64,000 nt of DNA from Syntrophomonadaceae bacterium (GTDB lineage Bacteria > Bacillota > Syntrophomonadia > Syntrophomonadales > DTU052). Both the position numbers and the translations under genes were made by a program. The notes below the pieces were generated by a model that worked only from the letters and a program-made list of their open reading frames with translations, ran no database searches and had not been told where the DNA came from. The DNA is taken from positions 18,641 to 82,640 of the forward strand of contig JAAYEQ010000012.1 of NCBI GenBank assembly GCA_012728655.1, written 5' to 3'. Shown in pieces: positions 33,276 to 42,711 of the stretch (position 1 is the stretch's first letter; the number at the start of each line of letters is the position of its first letter).

Positions 33276-36200
33276 TCACCTGCAGATTATATAGGTGCCG
33301 GGACGGCCGACTCTCGCCGTCACCTGACCGGTAGAGTTAACCAAAGCAGTCACATCGCTCCATCTGCGGCTGTAACTATCGTAACCATAGGCCCGCAGCG
33401 AGGTCAACAACGGCGTCTGTTGATATTTGGAATAGGTTATATTCATGTCGCCGGCAAAAAGGTTCATCTCAGCCATCCTAAAGGGCGACTCCATGGAAGC
33501 CATTACGGTAAACCCGCCTGCGATCCGATATCCCGGTAGGTTAAGGGCCAACGCTTCCAGATAAGAAGCCGGAGCGGGAGTCAGGCGCACGATTACATAA
33601 AAATCTGCATTGTAGCGACGGAACTCCTGGTATTCCATGGTGTACAGAGCCTTCACCGGCAATGCTATGCGGAAATAGTTGCCGGCTACCTGGATGGTGG
33701 TGACCGAGTTCTTGTCAATCCCTTCACTGGGAATATGCAGTTCTACCACTTCCGCACTGCGCTGGTTGGCATCCAGATATACCTCATAGGTGGGGTAGTG
33801 CCAGAATGCCAAATCCCGTCCGACGATGATTTTCAGAACCCCGTCAGCCAATTCCATCTGAGTATTCACCGTATCCACCGACGCCGTAGGCGGACGATTG
33901 GTAATGTCCGATGACGACACATATATGGGATTGGATTTGCAAGGGGTAAACTGGGAAGCCCCATCGCGGTTGATGGTGCGCAGCCAGAAGTAATAACTCC
34001 TACCCGCTTCAATATCCTCAAACATGTATTCGGTCCCGTCAGTCGAGCCCAGGTATTCGGCGGATTCCGGATCGGAAGAGTGCCCCACATATATCTCGTA
34101 ACGGCTGGGAACCGAGGAAGCCGTCCAATAAAGCTTGATGGCCCTTCTGTTCCATATCCGTCCGTCAAAATCGGTGGGAACCGGCGCCACCGTTTCTTCA
34201 TAGGTAAAACCGTTTTCCAGGATGGCCTCCGAATAATCCGGCGCCGGATTGCGCACCGCTACGTCCACACTGCCTTTGGGATGCGGCGGGGTAACCACTG
34301 TCAACCGCGTAGGACCCTCATATGTAACCGCAGCCGCCTTGGCGGTCCCAAAGAAGACCTCGCAGCCATTGCGGAAATTCTCTCCGGTGATCACCACTTT
34401 TGTTCCTCCGAGGGTTGTTCCCCGGTCGGGGCTGATTCCCAGGATAACCGGTTCCCCTTCCACCCGCAGGTAGGTAAACCCGTTGCGCAGGAAGGCGCTG
34501 CCGTAATCGGTCAGATTGATCACCTGGACGTCGACCGTACGCCGGTCCTCCATCGTCGCCAGGGTTATTCCCGGGGTCCGTACCACCAGCCGGGTTTCAG
34601 ATTTTTCGAGTATCGCAGCCATCTGGCCGCCAAAGTAGACTTCAACCCGGTCGGCAAAACCGGTTCCGGTTATGGTGACGTTGGTGCCGCCTTTGTAACT
34701 GCCCTGCGCCGGCTCCACGCTGCTAATCACCGGTTGAACAACCGGAGACACATACTCGATGGTGTACTCCGCCTGCCCGCCATCCGGGTTCACTATGCGC
34801 AGGATGCGGAACCCGGTTCTCTCCGCAGGGGGCATTATAATCCTGATCTGGGAGTCGCTCAGCACCTCGATGTTATCGTAGATTACCCCGTCCATAGTGG
34901 TCTGTCCGGCCAGCGACTTGAAGAAAGCTCCCTGCCAGTCGCTCAGCAGCACATCCGTTCCGGGGATGGTAATCATTCGGTCCGGATTATTGGGGTCAGG
35001 TTCCGTCCTCGGTTTTATGAACTGGCTCCCTACTATTAATCCCCAACTGCTTTGATGCCGGGAGAACTTGTCCGGAATAACCCGGTCAATCTTGGGGGCC
35101 GAAGCGATATAAGTAAAAGCTCCTATCTTGGTGTAGGTCCCGGTATCGGGGTTGGTAATGGTAACATCTACCTTCCCGCCTCCGGGATAGGCCGGGGTGA
35201 TAACCCGGAGCTGGCGACCCTGGGTCCTGGTTATGGTATCGTCCTTAATTATGGTGGCCTGGTAACCGCCGAAGGTGACGGTTGGCCAGGCAATAATGTT
35301 GTTTTCACTATCCCGCTTTACCTGAAAGTCGCTGCCCGTAATAAGCACTTCCGTGTTCCCGGTGGAAGGCCCCTGGGCCGGCTGCACGCTGGTTATCACC
35401 GGTTTGCTGGAGGGCATCACATAGGTAAACGCCCCCTCGGCAATAGCCGTACCTCCGTCCGGGTTGACCACCATCACGTCCACCGGACCCGGTTCCAATC
35501 CCGGCGCCAATGGAGGAGTTTTGGCCCGTATGAGGCAGCGTGTCCAAACTCCGATCACCGGGTCGTACTCTATCAGTTCCACCTGAACCCCGGTGGCCGG
35601 CCGTCCTCCGATGTACAGCTCCAGCCCTTCCTTGTGAAAATCGTAACCCTCGACAAAGATGTCCACGCCGCCGTGTACCGATCCCTCGGCGGGGCGGATG
35701 GCAATACCATCTCCGTCGATGTCCTGGATCCGGGGACGGCTGGCGGGAATCTGCAGTTCAAACTTTTGAGCGGCTGTTGCGGTACCGGTATCAGGGTTCC
35801 TGACTTTTATCTCATACAGCCCGGGAGGCAGGGGGTTACCCGCCGCGTCATTGGCCGGCACCGGGAAGGTGATGATCTCGCTGTTGATCACCTTTACCCC
35901 GTGCTGCGCCTGGGTAAGAACCTGGTCCCCGAAGATCACCTGGGTCCCGGAGTCAATGAAGAAGTACTTTCCGAAAATGGTGACCAGGGTACCGCTTTGC
36001 CCGTGTTTGGGGAAGAAATCGGTTATCTCAGGGAGGGTCAATACCCGGTGGTACATAAACCCCTGGGGTATTACATCCATACGGATGCCTTCCGGCGATA
36101 TATTCAAAACCTCCACCGGGGTCCACACATCCACGCGGGTGCCCGGGGGGGTGATTATGGTCAGCTTGCGATTGCCGTCGGATATGGCTTTAATAGTTGC

Positions 36201-38927
36201 CACCGCACCATCTATGGTCACGATGACTCCGTAGCCGGTGGCCGGGTCATAGACCTGCGGCAGGAAACTGTTGTTGGTGACGGTGATTACGGCTTCTTCG
36301 CCTCCCTCAATATCGCCTTCATTGGGCTGTATGGCGATTTGGGCCGGGGTACCGGTGGCGTTCCGGTACTGGAATCCTTCCGGCAAGGAGGTCCACCCCT
36401 TGTCGATATTGATCACATAGACATCCTTCCTCCCGGCAACGTCCCCTTCCGGCACCTCAAAGATTATTTTTACCCCTTCCGGTTGGGTGCTGTGTGAACC
36501 CAGCTCGTTGCCGTCAGCTCCGATCACCCGATAGTCGGGATCAACAACCAGCTCCAGGGTCAGGTCACTCCCGAATACTGTCTGCCTAAAATCGTCATCG
36601 TTCAGCAGTTCAAGCACGTTCAAACGGTTTTCCTCACTGCATATGACTTTATTGCCGATCACCACCGCCGAGCCGAACATAAACTGCTGACCGGTCACGG
36701 TAACGTGGTTGCCGCCGGTAAGCGGTGCCAGGTTGGGGGTAACTGCCGATATCACCGGGCTGCTGACATAGGTATACTTGGCAGTGTCGAATTTGCCGTC
36801 GGTGTTCCTTACCACCACATCGACTTCGCCCCGTTCCGGCGTGGTCGGGGTCGCAACCCTCAGGGTTATTAAAATCCCCTGCTGGGAGGCTTTCCTCTCA
36901 ATGGCTAGGATGGTGGCCCGCCGTCCCCCGAAGGTTACTTCAACCCCTTCGTAAAAGTGGTAACCCTGAATAAGCACCTCCTGGGAGCGGAGGTTCGGAC
37001 CCCAGTTCGGGGTAATAGACTCTATCACCGGTGCCGGATAAACGCGGGTTATGGTGAGGGCGTCGGGCAGGGTGTCAACCTCCTGCAGCGGGAAATACTC
37101 CTCGTCGACACAGGGTTTCCACTCGCCATTATCCTTATAATAGGTGCTCTCACTGATGTTGACTTCCACATTGACCTTTTCACTGATCTTGTCTCCCAGG
37201 GGATAAAACCCGGTTTTCGCCTTGATAGTCTGCATGTTTCCATCCGTTGTCACGGCCTCAATGGCAGCGGGCACTCCCCCTGTTGTCACCTGGATTATCC
37301 TCTCAATACGAAAGTCCTTGCCGTTGTAGTAGCCGGGTATCTCTTCTATGACCTTAAGGCTTTTAACTCCGGGTGTACTCAGGCTTATGATATAATTACC
37401 ATCTTGATCGAATTCGATTTCCCCCTCATCTCCGTTTGGCAGTTCATACTTTTTGGCGGAGTCCTCCTCCCGGAAATAGATGAAGTACTGGCCTTGAAGA
37501 TAGATGTCAGTGGGCTGGTCAAACGGTACCTCATTCGGGAAAACTGACTGCAGGTATAGGTACTTGCCGGCGGTGGAGTAAAAGTACAGATTCGGTTTCT
37601 GGTCATACACGATTTCCGGCTGTCTGGCGTCCACGATCTTGACGATTGCGGCTCCCTGCAGCTTCTGATAGGAAGCAGGAACTATTACCCTGAAGGCGGT
37701 TTTGCCTTCGGGCAGGTAGGCCGGGGGCTCGATGGTCTCGCAGCTGGTGGCCACGGTGGTATGTCCCCCGATCTCAAAGGCGACCGTCATGGTCTGGTCA
37801 AATTTTTCCCCCACCACGATTACCTCGTTGCCGCCATCCGGCGGTCCATAATTGGGCAAGACCTGTTCGACGACAATTCCGGTTGGTAAAACTTTAACCG
37901 TGAGCGCATTTTTATAGATCGCCACTCCCCGACGGACCAGTTTGCCGCCGGCATTGTCCCAAACCTCGATCTTCAGGTCCCGGTTTCCGGGCTGGGGGTT
38001 GGGGACCCTGACTTTAATGTAATCGGAGTGATCGTCGGACCTCACCGTAATCTTCTCTGCCTCAACCCCGCCTATGTAAACCCGGGTGTTGGTCGCTTCG
38101 TCGTTATTAAAGAAATTGGCCCCGCTCAATTCCAGGGCAGCCCCTACATATATGGGGTTTGGATTGGGATAAAAGGTGGTCACATAGGGACCGGGCACAT
38201 TGTAATAGATGGACTCGCTCCACGGACTTGAATTATTTCCTATGTTCTCGACCTTAACCTCGACGTCCTTGCCTCGCAGTACATTGGTTACCTCGATATA
38301 GATTCCGCCATCGGCAGCATCCTTGTACACTGGACCGACTGCATCCGAGAAATTGCCGAACTTTATCGCAGAGCCATCCTCGCTGCCTTTTTCTTTCAGG
38401 TAAACCTTGTCCACCCAATCAAGATACCCGCCTTCAATCTTGAGGTATGTCTTCTTATCCGCTTCGTCCTGTGACGGATTACCGTTGGCATCGTATTTCT
38501 CCACTGTGGTGAACGGGTAACTGTGGGTAATGGTCGGAGTTCCCATATATTTGAACGGGTTTAGCCAACTTTTGGAGGAACCGCCGCTGTTGCTCACCAC
38601 CAGGCTGTCCACCTGCTTGATCCCGGTAGCATCGACTGGTTGGGCCGGCACCTTGACGATGAGCAGGTTCTGAGTAGCCAGTTTTATTTCACTGCCCTCA
38701 TGATCCGGGATAATGATTATTTGCGAACCAATCTGCAGGATGACCTTTAAAGCCGTGGGATCCGTCCCCAACAGATCGTCCCCTTGGATCATTATCTGCC
38801 CGCCCTCGGCGGGAACGATGGATGGGCTTACTCCCGTTATTACCGGCCCCGCTGCCTGAGCCGGCGGGCAGGGAAACAGGGTGATAAGCATCACAGCCAG
38901 CAGCACAAACGATAGGTGTCGTCGCAT
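33276..38927 (-). CDS. Giant secreted IPT/TIG-repeat protein with FN3-like domain (1883 aa)
   Basis: Signal peptide; about 13-14 repeats of P-x-I-xx-hxPxxGxxxGGxxVxIxGxxF; FN3-like segment near residue 1570. Confidence 0.9.
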   Translation of the reverse strand: MRRHLSFVLLAVMLITLFPCPPAQAAGPVITGVSPSIVPAEGGQIMIQGDDLLGTDPTALKVILQIGSQIIIIPDHEGSEIKLATQNLLIVKVPAQPVDATGIKQVDSLVVSNSGGSSKSWLNPFKYMGTPTITHSYPFTTVEKYDANGNPSQDEADKKTYLKIEGGYLDWVDKVYLKEKGSEDGSAIKFGNFSDAVGPVYKDAADGGIYIEVTNVLRGKDVEVKVENIGNNSSPWSESIYYNVPGPYVTTFYPNPNPIYVGAALELSGANFFNNDEATNTRVYIGGVEAEKITVRSDDHSDYIKVRVPNPQPGNRDLKIEVWDNAGGKLVRRGVAIYKNALTVKVLPTGIVVEQVLPNYGPPDGGNEVIVVGEKFDQTMTVAFEIGGHTTVATSCETIEPPAYLPEGKTAFRVIVPASYQKLQGAAIVKIVDARQPEIVYDQKPNLYFYSTAGKYLYLQSVFPNEVPFDQPTDIYLQGQYFIYFREEDSAKKYELPNGDEGEIEFDQDGNYIISLSTPGVKSLKVIEEIPGYYNGKDFRIERIIQVTTGGVPAAIEAVTTDGNMQTIKAKTGFYPLGDKISEKVNVEVNISESTYYKDNGEWKPCVDEEYFPLQEVDTLPDALTITRVYPAPVIESITPNWGPNLRSQEVLIQGYHFYEGVEVTFGGRRATILAIERKASQQGILITLRVATPTTPERGEVDVVVRNTDGKFDTAKYTYVSSPVISAVTPNLAPLTGGNHVTVTGQQFMFGSAVVIGNKVICSEENRLNVLELLNDDDFRQTVFGSDLTLELVVDPDYRVIGADGNELGSHSTQPEGVKIIFEVPEGDVAGRKDVYVINIDKGWTSLPEGFQYRNATGTPAQIAIQPNEGDIEGGEEAVITVTNNSFLPQVYDPATGYGVIVTIDGAVATIKAISDGNRKLTIITPPGTRVDVWTPVEVLNISPEGIRMDVIPQGFMYHRVLTLPEITDFFPKHGQSGTLVTIFGKYFFIDSGTQVIFGDQVLTQAQHGVKVINSEIITFPVPANDAAGNPLPPGLYEIKVRNPDTGTATAAQKFELQIPASRPRIQDIDGDGIAIRPAEGSVHGGVDIFVEGYDFHKEGLELYIGGRPATGVQVELIEYDPVIGVWTRCLIRAKTPPLAPGLEPGPVDVMVVNPDGGTAIAEGAFTYVMPSSKPVITSVQPAQGPSTGNTEVLITGSDFQVKRDSENNIIAWPTVTFGGYQATIIKDDTITRTQGRQLRVITPAYPGGGKVDVTITNPDTGTYTKIGAFTYIASAPKIDRVIPDKFSRHQSSWGLIVGSQFIKPRTEPDPNNPDRMITIPGTDVLLSDWQGAFFKSLAGQTTMDGVIYDNIEVLSDSQIRIIMPPAERTGFRILRIVNPDGGQAEYTIEYVSPVVQPVISSVEPAQGSYKGGTNVTITGTGFADRVEVYFGGQMAAILEKSETRLVVRTPGITLATMEDRRTVDVQVINLTDYGSAFLRNGFTYLRVEGEPVILGISPDRGTTLGGTKVVITGENFRNGCEVFFGTAKAAAVTYEGPTRLTVVTPPHPKGSVDVAVRNPAPDYSEAILENGFTYEETVAPVPTDFDGRIWNRRAIKLYWTASSVPSRYEIYVGHSSDPESAEYLGSTDGTEYMFEDIEAGRSYYFWLRTINRDGASQFTPCKSNPIYVSSSDITNRPPTASVDTVNTQMELADGVLKIIVGRDLAFWHYPTYEVYLDANQRSAEVVELHIPSEGIDKNSVTTIQVAGNYFRIALPVKALYTMEYQEFRRYNADFYVIVRLTPAPASYLEALALNLPGYRIAGGFTVMASMESPFRMAEMNLFAGDMNITYSKYQQTPLLTSLRAYGYDSYSRRWSDVTALVNSTGQVTARVGRPGTYIICR

Positions 38928-39188
38928 ACTCGGGCAGCCCTCCCCAAATAAATGTCAACAGGATATCAAGAGATGTATCGAGAACTTGGCGGGTGAAGTT
39001 TAGCTCCCAACCAAATTCATTACCGGCATTTCCCCATTTCCTTGAGCTTCTCCTCTTTTTTTCTTCTCATTTCAGCTATTTCAATTAATTAAAGGTCTTT
39101 TGCCTCAAACTGGCAGCCGGTGCTGAAATCCATTCTCAATCGGGTATAATTTTTAAAAAATCCAGCCCAGTTATCAGGGAGGATCTCC

Positions 39189-40196
39189 ATGCGTTATCGG
39201 CAACTGGGAAAAACCGGCCTGTGGGTTTCGGTAATCGGCTTTGGGGGCATACCAATCCAACGGGTTGATGACCAAACCGCGATGCAGTTGGTTAACCGGG
39301 CGTTGAACCTGGGCATAAACTTCTTCGATACCGCTCGGGGATACACCGACAGCGAAGCCAAGCTGGGATTGGTCTTGCGGGAAAGACAGCAGGAAGCTAT
39401 CATCGCCACCAAGTCAATGGCCCGGACCCGGGAAGAGATGGCCAGGGACATCGAAAAAAGCCTGCGTGCCCTGGGAACCGAGTATATCGATCTCTATCAG
39501 GTTCATAACGTGCAACACCCTTCCGAACTGGAACAGGTGCTCAAACCGGGTGGAGCGATCGAGGCTCTCCTTGAAGCCAAAAAAAGCGGGATCATAAAAC
39601 ACATCGGGATCACCAGCCATATCAAAGAACTTTTCAAAGATGCGCTGAAAACCGGGTTCTTTGAAACCATTCAGCTCCCCTTCAACCCGATTGAATCTGA
39701 CGGCATCCCGGAAATTCTTGACCTGGCGGCTGCACACGGCGCGGGAGTTATCATTATGAAACCCTTGGCGGGCGGATCCATTAAAAACGCCGCCCTGGCT
39801 CTGAAATACATTTTGGAATACCCGGTATCAACGATTATCCCCGGGATGGACTCGCTGCAGCAGGTGGAAGAGAATGCGTCGATCGGATCCTGGTCGGATA
39901 ATCTAACCCCGGCGGAGAGGGAGATGCTCAACCGGGAAATAAAGGAAATTGGAATAACCTTCTGTCGCCGGTGCGGCTATTGCCGGCCGTGTCCCCAGGG
40001 CATTGATATTCCCCTGGTTTTTCTCCTGGACGGGTATTACACCCGTTATGGCCTGACCGAATGGGCAAAAGAGCGCTATCGGGGAATGAAAGTCCAACCC
40101 GATGCCTGCACGGAGTGCAAAGAGTGTGAGGACAAATGTCCCTACAACCTGCCGATTCACCGGATGCTGGTCGAAGCCAGGGCCCGGTTGCAATAA
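39189..40196 (+). CDS. Aldo/keto reductase with C-terminal ferredoxin-like Fe-S domain
   Basis: AKR motifs; CRRCGYCRPCPQGIDI and CTECKECEDKCPYNLP. Confidence 0.92.
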   Translation: MRYRQLGKTGLWVSVIGFGGIPIQRVDDQTAMQLVNRALNLGINFFDTARGYTDSEAKLGLVLRERQQEAIIATKSMARTREEMARDIEKSLRALGTEYIDLYQVHNVQHPSELEQVLKPGGAIEALLEAKKSGIIKHIGITSHIKELFKDALKTGFFETIQLPFNPIESDGIPEILDLAAAHGAGVIIMKPLAGGSIKNAALALKYILEYPVSTIIPGMDSLQQVEENASIGSWSDNLTPAEREMLNREIKEIGITFCRRCGYCRPCPQGIDIPLVFLLDGYYTRYGLTEWAKERYRGMKVQPDACTECKECEDKCPYNLPIHRMLVEARARLQ

Positions 40197-40379
40197 ACCG
40201 CCTCGGGTCTCGGTTTTCGATCGGCTCCAGGGGGCTACATCCCGGGCCTTATCCTGCGTACGCAATCTCCTCACCCGGTCTTGAAGTTCGAGCCGTACCC
40301 CCCGGGGCGTAATCCTGCGTAAATAGTTTCCTTACCCTTTCCTCTTGACCCAGGGAACGCTTGTAGGGAAGCTTTTCTG

Positions 40380-40408
40380 TTGACAACTCATTTTCGTAAT
40401 ATTAGGAT
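40380..40408 (+). promoter_or_regulatory. Sigma-A-like promoter upstream of molybdopterin oxidoreductase
   Basis: TTGACA - 17 nt - TAGGAT. Confidence 0.55.
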
Positions 40409-40443
40409 ACAAATAAAGATGCAGGAACCGAGGGGGAATAGAT

Positions 40444-42681
40444 GTGGGCGAATGGCATAAAACCGGTTGTGTACTGTGTGCCCAGAACTGCGGCCTGGAG
40501 ATCCTGGTCGAGAACAATCGCATGGTCAAGGTAAGACCGGATAAAGATAACTTGCGCAGCGAAGGGTATGTCTGCCGCAAAGGGCTGAACGTTCCTTTTC
40601 ACCAGCACCACGCCGATCGATTAACCCACCCATTGAAGAAAGTAAACGGTGAATTCCAAGTCATCTCCTGGGAGCAGGCGATTGACGAGATAGCGGAGAA
40701 ACTGCGCAAGATACTGGATACCTATGGCCCCCGTTCGCTGGCCTACATGGGAGCCGGAGGTCAGGGGTGCCATTTTGAGGCAGGTTTTGGAGTACGGCTC
40801 TTGAGGGCATTAGGGTCGAAATGGACTTATGGTCCCGCCGCCCAGGAATTCGGCGGGGTTCAGTGGGTGGCCGGAAGAAGTTTCGGCCGCCAGTACATGT
40901 TTACCGGGACCGACCACCATGAGAGTGATTTGCTTCTGGCCGTTGGCTGGAATGGCTGGATGAGCCATCAGATCCCCCAGACCCGCCGGGTTCTCACCGA
41001 GTTTTCCCGCAATCCGAATAAGCTCCTGGTAGTCATTGACCCGCGCAGGTCGGAGACGGCGGAGCGGGCCGATATCCATCTGGCAATCAGGCCGGGAACC
41101 GATGCCCTCCTGACCCGGGCCATGATCGCCATCATTCTGCAGGAAGGTTGGCAAAACCAGGATTACATCGATAAATACGTCAACGGCTTCGAACTTATCA
41201 AACCCTGGTTCCAGGATTTTGATACCCGTTCGGCAGTGGAGTTCTGTGAACTGGACTATGAGCAGGTGCGTGAGGTCTGCCGCTTGATCGCTACCCGCAA
41301 GACGTCTATGCACCCGGATCTCGGTATTTTCATGAACCGTCACAGTACCCTGACCAGCTACCTGCACATGATTCTGCTGGCCATCTGCGGGCGCTGGTTC
41401 GTACGCGGAGGAAATGTACTGCCCGGTTGGCTGATGCCTCTGGGTTCCCATTCCGACGAGCGTGATCCCAAAGCCTGGCGAACATTGGCCACTAATTTTC
41501 CCGCTGTTTTGGGATCCTACCCCCCCAATGTCATGCCGGAAGAAATCATGAGCGACCACCCGGAGCGCCTGCGCGCAGTCTTAATCTGCGGCGCCAATCC
41601 GCTGCGCTCGTATGCCGATACCACCGCCTACGAGCAGGCTTTCAGCCGGCTTGACCTCCTGGTCACCGTCGAACTGGCGATGACCGAAACTGCGGTATTG
41701 TCCCATTATGTCCTTCCCGCCCGGTCAGCCTATGAATCGTGGGACGGGACCTTCTTCCATCATACCTTCCCGGAGGTCTTCTTCCAGATGCGCCGCCCGA
41801 TAATCAAGCCTGAAGGGGAACCGATTGAAGCGGGCGAGGTCTGGGTACGGCTGGCCGATCGAATGGGATTGATTCCGCCTATTCCCGATGAACTGCACGA
41901 GGCGGCATCCCGAAGTCGGCTGGAGTTTGGCCAGGCCTTGATGAAATACGTGCAGGCCAATCCGAAAGCGGCCGGTATGATGCCCTTTATCCTGGCCAAA
42001 ACCCTGGGACGGGTGTTGGGTTCCGTTCATCTGGCTGCCCTGTGGGGCATACTGCAGACCATGCCCAAATCAGGCCGGGAAAATGCAGCCCGGGTTGGCT
42101 TTAAGCCGGGCCCAACGATGGGCGAGGAGATCTTCCAGGCCATACTGGATCACCCGGAAGGATTATGGATAGGTCGGGTTGACCCAGATAAAAACATGGA
42201 AGAGCTGAAGACGGACGACGGCAAGATCCATGTTTACATCCCGGAGATGAAAGATTGGCTGCTGTCTATAACTCCTGAGAATGAAAAGAAGGCCCTGGAA
42301 CCAAATCCGGAGTACCCTCTGATTCTCCAGGCGGGACGCCACATGGATATGAACGCCAACACCCTTATGCGCAATCCGGAGTGGAACCGGGGGCGGAGAG
42401 CCTGCACCCTGGCCATGAATCCACAGGATGCAGAAGAGCTGGGGTTTGTGGATGGTCAGATGGTGAGGGTGGTCACGGAAGCCGGTTCGGAGGAGATTGA
42501 ACTGGAGGTTACGGATGCCACCCGTAAAGGGCAGGTCATAATGCCGCACGGCTTCGGATTGGTGTACAAGGGGAAAAAGTACGGGGCCAACGCCAATCGC
42601 CTGACCAAGAACACGCACCGGGATCGCTTTGCTGCTACTCCGCTGCACCGCTATGTCCCCTGCCGGGTGGAAGCGCTGTAG
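40444..42681 (+). CDS. Molybdopterin-dependent oxidoreductase (DMSO reductase superfamily) with N-terminal [4Fe-4S] site
   Basis: GTG start; C-x2-C-x3-C-x26-C motif CVLCAQNCG...GYVCRKG; molydop-binding C-terminal domain. Confidence 0.92.
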   Translation: MGEWHKTGCVLCAQNCGLEILVENNRMVKVRPDKDNLRSEGYVCRKGLNVPFHQHHADRLTHPLKKVNGEFQVISWEQAIDEIAEKLRKILDTYGPRSLAYMGAGGQGCHFEAGFGVRLLRALGSKWTYGPAAQEFGGVQWVAGRSFGRQYMFTGTDHHESDLLLAVGWNGWMSHQIPQTRRVLTEFSRNPNKLLVVIDPRRSETAERADIHLAIRPGTDALLTRAMIAIILQEGWQNQDYIDKYVNGFELIKPWFQDFDTRSAVEFCELDYEQVREVCRLIATRKTSMHPDLGIFMNRHSTLTSYLHMILLAICGRWFVRGGNVLPGWLMPLGSHSDERDPKAWRTLATNFPAVLGSYPPNVMPEEIMSDHPERLRAVLICGANPLRSYADTTAYEQAFSRLDLLVTVELAMTETAVLSHYVLPARSAYESWDGTFFHHTFPEVFFQMRRPIIKPEGEPIEAGEVWVRLADRMGLIPPIPDELHEAASRSRLEFGQALMKYVQANPKAAGMMPFILAKTLGRVLGSVHLAALWGILQTMPKSGRENAARVGFKPGPTMGEEIFQAILDHPEGLWIGRVDPDKNMEELKTDDGKIHVYIPEMKDWLLSITPENEKKALEPNPEYPLILQAGRHMDMNANTLMRNPEWNRGRRACTLAMNPQDAEELGFVDGQMVRVVTEAGSEEIELEVTDATRKGQVIMPHGFGLVYKGKKYGANANRLTKNTHRDRFAATPLHRYVPCRVEAL

Positions 42682-42711
42682 CATCATCCCCGGTAAACGA
42701 AGGAGGAACAT

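Noticed and set aside
35052-36497. 481-aa plus-strand ORF antisense to the giant TIG gene
   Set aside because: Low-complexity His/Gly/Arg-rich composition, no domain pattern, lies wholly opposite a strong coding frame; codon-bias shadow ORF
40197-40443. Possible Moco riboswitch ahead of the molybdoenzyme
   Set aside because: GC-rich hairpin-forming sequence but I could not identify the conserved Moco-RNA core; kept only as a repeat/promoter observation
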